A DNA stretch of 8,189 nucleotides from Bacillota bacterium. Its GTDB lineage: Bacteria; Bacillota; Clostridia; Lachnospirales; WQUN01. The stretch spans positions 1-8,189 of the forward strand of contig WQUN01000263.1 in NCBI GenBank assembly GCA_009782085.1, given 5' to 3'. Positions 1 to 4,825 of the stretch are shown here, piece by piece; the stretch's first letter is position 1, and each line of letters begins with the position of its first letter. Under the pieces are notes generated by a model. The model had not been told where the DNA came from, ran no database searches, and was given only the letters and a program-made list of their open reading frames with translations. Position numbers and translations under genes: made by a program.

Positions 1-12
1 GGGTCGGACAGC

Positions 13-37
13 GGCGGGGGCAAGCCCCCCGCCCTAC
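13..37 (-). repeat. GTAGGG-bordered GC-rich palindrome (partial, cut by window start)
   Basis: Read on the minus strand this begins GTAGGGCGGGGGG, followed by CTTGCCCCCGCC, so it folds on itself into a GC-only stem with a very small loop. It is nearly identical, apart from one extra G, to the left arm of the element at 8126. Only one arm lies in the window; a partner arm would be expected upstream of base 1. Its border TAG (36-34) is the stop codon of the phosphoglycerate mutase gene. No T-tract follows on the minus strand, so it is not a canonical intrinsic terminator. Confidence 0.75.
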
Positions 38-1242
38 GTTCTAAAGAAATAATCCGCCAGCTCGCTCCCGCTTTTGAAAAACCTCCCCATTGCCCCGGCG
101 CTTTCCGAGAACGCCTTCCAGTTTTCCGGGGCCTGCTTCCTTTCGCTGTCATAAAGCACGAACGGAACCGGCTCGAAGCTGTGCGTGCGCGTGGACAGAA
201 GGGTGTAGTGGTCGGTCACCACCAAGATCCGGTACGGCTCGCCGCAGGCGGAAAGATACTCCGCCACGGGCTTCATGATCTTTTCGTCGATGAGCTCCAG
301 GCTCTTTATCTTGCCGGCGGCGTCCCCGGCGTGGGAGCACTCGTCGGGGGCCTCCACGTGGAGATAGACGAACTCCGCCCCGTTTTTGAACTCGTCTATG
401 GCGGCCAGCGCCTTGCCGCCGTAGTTAGTGTGCAGCGTCCCGTCCGCGCCCGGGACTTTTACGACGTTTAGCCCCGCGCACGCGCCGTAGCCCTTGACCA
501 GGTTCACGGCGGCGACGACTGAGCCTTTTATGCCGTATTTGCTCCCGAACGGGGCCAAGACGAGTTTCTTCCCCTGCCCCCATATCCAGATCGAGTTGGC
601 CGGGTTTTGGCCGTTTTGGACGCGTTTCAGGTTTACCGGGTGGTTTTTCAGCAATTCATAGCTTCGGCGCTGAAAATCGGCGAGCGTTTCGGCGCCGGCG
701 CCTTGCGGCAGGTTCGGGCCGGTTTTCCGGCCTTTGGCGTCGTGGGGAGGGGTGAACCGCAGGTCGGCCCCGAATCTGTCCGAGATCATGAGGCACCGGT
801 AACCCACGCCCGCGTAGAACCTGACGCCGTCGCCGCCGAGCTCCCCGTCGATGTATTGCATCAGGATTTCGGCCTCTTCGTCGGTTATCTCCCCGGCGCT
901 GTGGTCTTTGATCGTGAGCCCGTCGTATCCGCCGTCGCCGGAGAGCGTCACCAGGTTCACGCGGAAGGCCATGTCGTTTTCGGCCATGCCGATCCCCATC
1001 GCGGCAGCCTCCAGCGGCGCGCGGCCCGTCAGATACGCGTCCGGGCCGTAGCCCAGGAGCGTGACGTTGGCCTCGCTGCCCGGCGCAAAGCCCTCGGGCA
1101 CGGTCCTGACCAGCCCGACCTCGCTAATCTTGGCCAAAGCGTTGATATTGGCGACGCCCGCGGCCTCCAGCGGCGTCAGCCCGCCGAGGGACTCCACAGG
1201 CCGGTCGCCGCAGCCGTCGGGCACCAATGTCAGGTATTTCAT
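34..1242 (-). CDS. apgM: cofactor-independent phosphoglycerate mutase, archaeal (ApgM) type
   Basis: Predicted cytoplasmic metalloenzyme of the alkaline-phosphatase superfamily that interconverts 3- and 2-phosphoglycerate without 2,3-bisphosphoglycerate. The 402-residue product has the family's usual length. Visible motifs are the N-terminal VPDG (D9), the catalytic serine in PGSEAN (S56), APDECSH (D300, H304), the second-metal pair in VVTDHY (D344, H345) and RTHSFEPVPF (H354). Together these fit the two-metal site plus the phosphoserine nucleophile. The ATG at 1242 is preferred because AGGA lies 10 bases upstream; the in-frame GTG at 1251 would leave only one base of spacing. It is the second gene of an operon, 23 bp after the GH116 stop. 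The stop codon is the TAG of a GTAGGG palindrome, so the terminal residues abut a repeat. Some members of this family have been annotated as proposed homoserine kinases; no threonine-pathway gene nearby supports that here. Confidence 0.9.
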   Translation of the reverse strand: MKYLTLVPDGCGDRPVESLGGLTPLEAAGVANINALAKISEVGLVRTVPEGFAPGSEANVTLLGYGPDAYLTGRAPLEAAAMGIGMAENDMAFRVNLVTLSGDGGYDGLTIKDHSAGEITDEEAEILMQYIDGELGGDGVRFYAGVGYRCLMISDRFGADLRFTPPHDAKGRKTGPNLPQGAGAETLADFQRRSYELLKNHPVNLKRVQNGQNPANSIWIWGQGKKLVLAPFGSKYGIKGSVVAAVNLVKGYGACAGLNVVKVPGADGTLHTNYGGKALAAIDEFKNGAEFVYLHVEAPDECSHAGDAAGKIKSLELIDEKIMKPVAEYLSACGEPYRILVVTDHYTLLSTRTHSFEPVPFVLYDSERKQAPENWKAFSESAGAMGRFFKSGSELADYFFRT

Positions 1243-1265
1243 ATAAGGCACATCCTTTCATCCTC

Positions 1266-3449
1266 TCATATTTCCTCCCCGAACGCCTGCATCAGCGCGT
1301 AGCTGGACAGCGCCCGGACATACCAGTGCCCGCACTCGTACTCGTCGAAGGGGTTCCTGACTTTGCCGTCGTACCTGGCGCGGGCCGCTTCGATTATCTT
1401 CATGGCCTCGTCGGGGAAGCCCTCCAGGATCAGGAACGACGCGATCTCGTACTCGACGCCCGTCCAGACCTCGTCGCAGTAAACGAACGGCAAAGTGGGC
1501 TTCCCGCCGCGCGGCCACGAGCACACGAGCAGCCCGCCCTCCTTGCCCAAGGCGTAGCCGGGCCGCTGCGGGTTGACGTGGGCGGAGAGGTCCGGCCTGA
1601 AGTTGTACCTGTATACGCTTAATAGGTGGCTTTTCACCATATCGGCGTCCAGCATGTCTTTCAGCCCCGCCAGTTTCCCGAGCCATATCCCGACGAGGCC
1701 GTCGGAGAGGCAGCCCGTCCCGTACTGATACTTGGGCCCTTCCTTCGCGAAGAGCTCCCGCTCCTCCGGCGAGCCGTTGGGCCCGGGCGGGTTTTTGAGG
1801 CCCGACAGGTCGGTCTCCTGAAAGAAATACTCGCCGTTATAGAGCCTCTTTTCCGCGTATTCCTTTCCCTTCCGCGCCAGGGCGGAGTACGCGGCCCCGT
1901 CGGCGTCGCCCATGACCCCGGCCATTTCCGCCATAGCCGTGAGCGCCGCCAGGTAAAAACCGGTGCACATGATGTCCGCGCCGTAGAACTCGATGTCGAA
2001 GGTGTTGTGGTGGCATTCGGTCAGTACGCCCCGCTCCGACGGGTCCCACGTCCTTATGCAGTAGGCGAGGCTTTGCTTGACGCGCGGGTAGATGTTGGCG
2101 AGCCAGGCGTCGTCCCCCGATATTTTCCACTCCCTGTAGACCTTCACGATCCCCCCGAGCTGCCCGTCGCTGGCGGCGTGCCAGTTGTGCGCCGGCGGGG
2201 AGACAGGCAGGTTGGCCCGGAATTGCTGGTGCCCGTTTTCGTCCTGGCTGTCGAAGAACTCGATCTCCCGCAGGCCCCGCTCCAAACCGGGGAACAGGCG
2301 GCAGACCGCCTGGGCGTAGTTGTAGACGTGGGTGCAGGAGCCGTGGCAGCAGCCGTCTCTGTCGCCGCAGCCCTCCCAGCCCCACAGCCTGCCGTCCTTA
2401 AGCCGCAGGAGCGAAGGCGATTTAAGTATCGAGAGGTTGGCGGAGACGGCCTCCAACGCCGCCGGCGGGAGCGCCGAGGCGAACAGCCTCTCCGAAAATT
2501 CCCGCGAAACGGTCTCCATGCGGGCGATGTTTTCCTTTATATAGGAATTCAGCCTGAATATGTCCGAAAACTGCCCCGCGTACCAGGGCTCGTATCCCTT
2601 CGGCGCGCATTCGCCGCCGCAGCCGCAGGCGGGCGGCTCCCCGGCGCGCAGGCCGCTCTCCGGCGAAAACCAGCTGATGTATATCCTTATCTTCCGGCTT
2701 TGGCCCGGCGCCAGAACGAACGGTACCGAGAGGGTCGCGCCCTTGGCCTCCTTGGGGTTGTCAAGGGTTTTGCTCCCGCCGAGGCCCTTTTCCATGCGGC
2801 TGACGACCGTCGTGAACGCGTCCCACCAGCCTCCCCGGAACCAGGCCGCGTCAATGTCGGCGGCCTCCCCGGCGAAGACGCAGAAGTCCGTCCCCTTTTT
2901 GCGAAGGACAAAGCCGTTTTGTATCGGGAATATCTCGCTTCCCTCGCCGAACCAGTTCTCGCACTGGAAATAGAACGTCATGCCGCGCTCTTCGGCGTCC
3001 GTGCCGATGAACTCGTATTCGAGCGCCCCGAACGGCAGCGACGAGACGAAGTCCTCCCGGGCGGCGAACGGGCTGAAACCGGTGACGTTCACGCGGAATG
3101 GGACGTTGTCGTCAGAAAGGCTTATGTGCGCGAACGGGAACCTCCCTAAAAACCCGCAGTCCGGAAACCGCGGCAGCCCGTAGTTTTTCCCGGAAAGCCC
3201 GTTCCCGGCGTCCGGGCCGAAGACTTTCCGCTCCGGGACCGGGCCCTCCAGGACGCGGAACGCGCCGCCCCAGGCGATCGCCGCGAAGACGTTCGGGCAC
3301 CTGTTCACGTCCGGCTTGTTCTCGATGCTGAAGGAGCCGAGCGCGCCCGTGCCCTCCAGGCAGAACATGCCCGCGCCGAGGCCGCCTATCGGGAAGGCGA
3401 CGTGCGAGAGGTTTTCGCCGGTAAACAGGCCGTTGAATTCGTGAGCCAT
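1266..3449 (-). CDS. GH116 family glycoside hydrolase (GBA2/DUF608-like beta-glycosidase)
   Basis: Retaining beta-glycosidase related to non-lysosomal glucosylceramidase and bacterial beta-glucosidases/beta-xylosidases; exact substrate unknown. The 727 residues begin with the characteristic FPIGGLGAGMF (19-29) of the N-terminal beta-sandwich domain, which runs to about residue 300. A C-terminal (alpha/alpha)6 domain follows, with GCCHGSCTHVYNYAQ (366-380), LTECHHNTFDIEFYG (476-490), CLSDGLVGIW (580-589), CSWPRGG (643-649), DEVWTGVEYE (659-668) and NPFDEYECGHWY (699-710). By family alignment E478 is the likely nucleophile and D583 the likely acid/base. There is no signal peptide or membrane segment, so it should be cytoplasmic and act on imported glycosides. 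The start is set by AAAAGGAG seven bases upstream of the ATG at 3449; the open frame continues to 3674, but that part crosses a promoter and a repeat and is not protein-like. A small cysteine cluster (C275, C277, C281) is of unknown significance. Confidence 0.92.
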   Translation of the reverse strand: MAHEFNGLFTGENLSHVAFPIGGLGAGMFCLEGTGALGSFSIENKPDVNRCPNVFAAIAWGGAFRVLEGPVPERKVFGPDAGNGLSGKNYGLPRFPDCGFLGRFPFAHISLSDDNVPFRVNVTGFSPFAAREDFVSSLPFGALEYEFIGTDAEERGMTFYFQCENWFGEGSEIFPIQNGFVLRKKGTDFCVFAGEAADIDAAWFRGGWWDAFTTVVSRMEKGLGGSKTLDNPKEAKGATLSVPFVLAPGQSRKIRIYISWFSPESGLRAGEPPACGCGGECAPKGYEPWYAGQFSDIFRLNSYIKENIARMETVSREFSERLFASALPPAALEAVSANLSILKSPSLLRLKDGRLWGWEGCGDRDGCCHGSCTHVYNYAQAVCRLFPGLERGLREIEFFDSQDENGHQQFRANLPVSPPAHNWHAASDGQLGGIVKVYREWKISGDDAWLANIYPRVKQSLAYCIRTWDPSERGVLTECHHNTFDIEFYGADIMCTGFYLAALTAMAEMAGVMGDADGAAYSALARKGKEYAEKRLYNGEYFFQETDLSGLKNPPGPNGSPEERELFAKEGPKYQYGTGCLSDGLVGIWLGKLAGLKDMLDADMVKSHLLSVYRYNFRPDLSAHVNPQRPGYALGKEGGLLVCSWPRGGKPTLPFVYCDEVWTGVEYEIASFLILEGFPDEAMKIIEAARARYDGKVRNPFDEYECGHWYVRALSSYALMQAFGEEI

Positions 3450-3521
3450 GGTATATCTCCTTTTGAGCTCATTTGATCTTATTTTGGTCTCATTTCTCAT
3501 CTTGTGCGATGATCTTTGGAA

Positions 3522-3550
3522 ATGGTAACAGATGAACGGGGGCAAGTCAA
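3522..3550 (-). promoter_or_regulatory. candidate sigma-A promoter of the GH116-apgM operon
   Basis: On the minus strand TTGACT (3550-3545) is followed after 17 bp by TACCAT (3527-3522), matching the -35 consensus at five of six and the -10 at four of six positions. A start about seven bases further gives a leader of roughly 65 bases ending in the strong AAAAGGAG ribosome-binding site of the GH116 gene. This is a consensus match only. Confidence 0.5.
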
Positions 3551-3558
3551 GGAAAGGC

Positions 3559-3616
3559 GTGCGGATGGCCACGACAAACGCATGAATAAATATTGCCTGA
3601 ATAATTTGTAAACAAA
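3559..3616 (-). repeat. duplicated upstream block, copy 1 (inverted relative to copy 2)
   Basis: Read on the minus strand it contains TTTGTTTACAAATTATTC (3616-3599), 11 extra bases, then ATTCATGCGTTTGTCGTG (3587-3570). These match copy 2 (3787-3822, plus strand) at 15 of 18 and 17 of 18 positions. The adjoining GTGCGGATGGCC (3559-3570) recurs at 3822-3833 but in the same, not the inverted, orientation. Both copies share a TTGTnnACAA core. It lies just upstream of the GH116 promoter candidate. Confidence 0.6.
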
Positions 3617-3631
3617 AACGGATTTTAGGTC

Positions 3632-3660
3632 GTAGGGGCGGGGTCAACCCGCCCGAACCC
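3632..3660 (+). repeat. GTAGGG-bordered palindrome, short form
   Basis: Begins GTAGGGGCGGGG and forms a perfect 7-bp GC stem, GGGCGGG (3636-3642) with CCCGCCC (3648-3654), closing a 5-base loop GTCAA. The border matches the elements at 13, 3881, 4707 and 8126, but the inner stem differs. No CCCTAC closing arm is visible downstream, so it is a half or solo copy. Confidence 0.65.
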
Positions 3661-3680
3661 GTGTAACGTTTCATGTTTTC

Positions 3681-3767
3681 GGGACGGTTATACCGGATGC
3701 AGAAAACATTTGCCGACGACGTCGACAGAGGAGGCTAATGTTTTCGCACTCCGGTATAACCCGTCCC
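3681..3767. repeat. long imperfect inverted repeat (MITE-like or structured element)
   Basis: The left arm 3681-3710 (GGGACGGTTATACCGGATGC then AGAAAACATT) and the right arm 3737-3767 are reverse complements except for three single-base indels, giving about 29 paired positions. The 26-base centre contains the perfect palindrome CGACGTCG (3717-3724). An extra ATGTTTTC at 3673-3680 can pair with GAAAACAT (3702-3709), giving the left arm an alternative fold. No transposase is encoded and no target duplication is clear. Confidence 0.7.
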
Positions 3768-3774
3768 CTATGCA

Positions 3775-3807
3775 ACAATTTGTTGATTTGTTCACAATTT
3801 GTTCATT
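3775..3807 (+). promoter_or_regulatory. tandem ACAATTTGTT boxes, operator-like
   Basis: ACAATTTGTTGATT (3775-3788) and ACAATTTGTTCATT (3794-3807) agree at 13 of 14 positions with a 19-base period, about two helical turns. The overlapping 18-mer TTGTTGATTTGTTCACAA (3780-3797) has a perfect right half and a 5/7 left half of the redox-sensor Rex operator (TTGTGAA, four bases, TTCACAA). The palindrome CAACAATTTGTTG (3773-3785) also overlaps. This suggests a regulator-binding cluster, but it is 330 bases from the nearest gene start, so the target is unclear. Confidence 0.3.
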
Positions 3808-3833
3808 CGTGCGTTTGTCGTGTGCGGATGGGC
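3787..3833 (+). repeat. duplicated upstream block, copy 2
   Basis: Contiguous TTTGTTCACAATTTGTTC (3787-3804) and ATTCGTGCGTTTGTCGTG (3805-3822) are the inverted partners of copy 1, here without the 11-base insertion. GTGCGGATGGGC (3822-3833) follows, in direct orientation to its counterpart at 3559-3570. No open frame with protein character crosses it. Confidence 0.6.
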
Positions 3834-3880
3834 ATGTCAGTCTAAATTCCGTGAATTTGCCTACTACAGCGGTGAATAAT

Positions 3881-3956
3881 TGTAGGGCGGGGGCTCTGCT
3901 CCCGCCGTAAACCAGAAAAAGGTCAAAAGCGGCAGGAGCAGAGCCCCTGCCCTACA
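3881..3956. repeat. compound GTAGGG palindromic element
   Basis: Two 26-base arms (3881-3906 and 3931-3956) in inverted orientation match at 24 of 26 positions around a 24-base A-rich spacer. Each arm also folds alone into a 9-bp stem with a 3-base loop. The only two differences between the arms are the partners of one base pair in that small hairpin (G-C in one, A-T in the other). The minus-strand border TAG (3954-3952) is the stop codon of the HAD gene. Confidence 0.8.
3916..3951 (-). terminator. candidate intrinsic terminator of the HAD gene
   Basis: Directly after the HAD stop codon, the minus-strand hairpin formed by 3951-3931 (9 bp with one G-T wobble, loop TCT) is followed by a T-rich stretch with runs of four (3928-3925) and five (3920-3916) T residues. 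It would end HAD transcription before the opposite arm of the element. Confidence 0.5.
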
Positions 3957-4596
3957 TGTGGTTTACGCCGCCGATATCCTCCGCGACGGGCGCGCCCGTG
4001 GCGGCCAGGCGGCTTCCGGAATTGTGCCCGCCCGTTACCAGCACGCAGCGGCAGCCAAGCTCCCGCGCGACGGCGAAATCGTGGGTCGTGTCGCCGATAA
4101 CGAGCGTTTCCGCCGGGTCGGCGCCGTTTTCGCGCATCCATTCGCGCGCGAGCCCGGTCTTGGACGAGGCGAATATGTCCTTTTGCCCCAGAACCGCGTC
4201 AAAGAACGGCGTCAGGCCCTTTGCCCCGACTTGTTCGAGCAGCAGGTCCAGTTTGGACGCGGACAGCAAAATTTGCCGGACTCCGTTCCGGCGGAATTCC
4301 CCGAGCTTCTCCAAAACGCCGGGCCGAAGCGGCGCAAAGAGGCTTTCGGGCTGGTACATGGCGATGAATTCCGGGGCCACGGAGTCGGCGAAGGATTCGC
4401 GCGCGAGGTCGAAGCCGGCTCTTTCGTACATGCGGACGACCGGAAAGTCCATGATCTCCAGATAGCGCTCGGCGGACAGGAGCGGCAGGCCGCGCCTCGC
4501 GAGCATCGCGTTGACGACGCGCAGGTTCAGGCCGGCGTCGTCCAGGATCGTGCCGTTGAAGTCCCAGAGGACGGTGGTGACGGGCGTGTTTGGCAT
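3952..4596 (-). CDS. HAD-superfamily hydrolase (phosphoglycolate-phosphatase-like)
   Basis: Likely small-molecule phosphatase of the haloacid dehalogenase superfamily, cytoplasmic, substrate unknown. Its 214 residues carry motif I WDFNGTILDD with nucleophile D12, a helical cap at about 20-85, motif II ILLSAS (S112), motif III lysine K146 in SSKTG and motif IV VIGDTTHDF (D169, D173). Motif I has N14 where most phosphatases have the acid/base aspartate (DxD); this DxN variant is found in a sizeable HAD clade but may affect activity or reaction type. The ATG at 4596 places motif I at the usual distance from the N-terminus; the only longer option is a TTG at 4665 with no ribosome-binding site. 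The ATG itself has no Shine-Dalgarno sequence, and a TATAAT lies seven bases upstream, suggesting a leaderless message. The stop TAG belongs to the adjoining repeat. It is transcribed divergently from spoIIGA. Confidence 0.87.
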   Translation of the reverse strand: MPNTPVTTVLWDFNGTILDDAGLNLRVVNAMLARRGLPLLSAERYLEIMDFPVVRMYERAGFDLARESFADSVAPEFIAMYQPESLFAPLRPGVLEKLGEFRRNGVRQILLSASKLDLLLEQVGAKGLTPFFDAVLGQKDIFASSKTGLAREWMRENGADPAETLVIGDTTHDFAVARELGCRCVLVTGGHNSGSRLAATGAPVAEDIGGVNHM

Positions 4597-4602
4597 AAAA
4601 TG

Positions 4603-4631
4603 ATTATAACGCGTCTGACGATTTTTGTCTC
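4603..4631 (-). promoter_or_regulatory. candidate sigma-A promoter of the HAD gene, leaderless arrangement
   Basis: On the minus strand GAGACA (4631-4626) is followed after exactly 17 bp by a perfect TATAAT (4608-4603). Counting to +1 puts the transcript start at about 4596, the A of the HAD ATG. The -35 lies within one arm of the inverted repeat shared with the divergent spoIIGA promoter candidate. Confidence 0.6.
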
Positions 4632-4671
4632 CACAAATACGTTTTTTGACCCCCTGTTCCGACAAAAAATC
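4620..4671. repeat. inverted repeat spanning the two divergent -35 regions
   Basis: GATTTTTGTC (4620-4629) and GACAAAAAATC (4661-4671) are inverted copies differing by one A, separated by 31 bases. In each transcription direction the sequence reads GACAAAAA(A)TCG and supplies the last four bases of the -35 element. One arm continues on the minus strand as TTTGTCGGA (4666-4658), resembling a Spo0A box. Confidence 0.5.
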
Positions 4672-4691
4672 GCTTATAAGCGGATTATAAT
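4659..4691 (+). promoter_or_regulatory. candidate Spo0A-dependent spoIIG-type promoter
   Basis: CCGACA (4659-4664) and a perfect TATAAT (4686-4691) are separated by 21 bp. An unusually long spacer of about 22 bp between sigma-A elements is a known property of the Bacillus spoIIG promoter, which needs Spo0A. The -35 overlaps TGTCGGA on the minus strand (4664-4658), one base off the 0A-box core TGTCGAA. The spacer contains the perfect 12-base palindrome CGCTTATAAGCG (4671-4682). The start would fall near 4698, giving a leader of about 125 bases before spoIIGA. Confidence 0.45.
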
Positions 4692-4706
4692 AGATAAAAA
4701 AGCGAT

Positions 4707-4750
4707 GTAGGGCGCGCCGACCCCGGCGCGCCGGGGTCGGCGCGCCCTAC
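4707..4750. repeat. perfect 44-base GTAGGG palindrome
   Basis: The left half GTAGGGCGCGCCGACCCCGG plus CG (4707-4728) is the exact reverse complement of 4729-4750. It carries the GTAGGG/CCCTAC borders of the other elements with a different, GC-only interior that includes three GGCGCGCC octamers. T-rich sequence follows on both strands (TTTTCTCTTTT after it on the plus strand, CGCTTTTTTATC on the minus strand), so it resembles a bidirectional terminator although no gene ends here. Confidence 0.85.
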
Positions 4751-4779
4751 TTTTCTCTTTTCATTGTTAATTGTTCACT

Positions 4780-4811
4780 CGGCAATTTAGCGTTCCTCGG
4801 CTAAATTGCCG
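4780..4811 (+). promoter_or_regulatory. stem-loop immediately upstream of the spoIIGA ribosome-binding site
   Basis: CGGCAATTTAGC (4780-4791) and GCTAAATTGCCG (4800-4811) are perfect 12-base complements around the 8-base loop GTTCCTCG. The stem ends four bases before GGGGGG (4815-4820), the likely Shine-Dalgarno of spoIIGA. AT-rich in the middle, with no U-tract after it, it looks more like a leader RNA structure or operator than a terminator. Confidence 0.6.
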
Positions 4812-4825
4812 TTCGGGGGGCGCGT

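Larger units (their letters stand above)
3450..3951. other. gene-free intergenic region rich in inverted repeats
   Basis: About 500 bases between the GH116 start and the HAD stop with no credible gene; open frames here are short and run through repeats. In order it holds the GH116 leader and a promoter candidate, a 12-base block and a two-part block that reappear further along (3559-3616), a GTAGGG half palindrome (3632-3660), a long imperfect hairpin (3681-3767), tandem ACAATTTGTT boxes (3775-3807), the second copies of the duplicated blocks (3787-3833), and a compound GTAGGG palindrome (3881-3956) at the end of the HAD gene. Confidence 0.8.

Noticed and set aside
1626..3149. Plus-strand open frame of 507 codons opposite the GH116 gene
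   Set aside because: Its translation is dominated by Arg, Ala, Gly, Val and Pro with no motif, and the minus strand encodes a clear GH116 enzyme. It is a GC-codon shadow.
3450..3674. 75-codon N-terminal extension of the GH116 protein
   Set aside because: It crosses a promoter candidate and a GTAGGG repeat and lacks a signal peptide. The ATG at 3449 has a strong Shine-Dalgarno and starts at the conserved domain.
3681..3767. Integron attC site
   Set aside because: The bulged hairpin is suggestive, but the core boxes do not fit GTTRRRY/RYYYAAC and there is no cassette-like gene order or integrase.
3710..3910. Plus-strand open frame of 66 codons in the intergenic region
   Set aside because: It runs through three separate repeat structures, has no ribosome-binding site, and ends in a GTAGGG element.
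4646..4679. TTGACC with TATAAG-like sequence as the spoIIGA promoter
   Set aside because: Spacing to any acceptable -10 is 21 bp to a poor hexamer or 34 bp to TATAAT; CCGACA with TATAAT fits the spoIIG pattern better.
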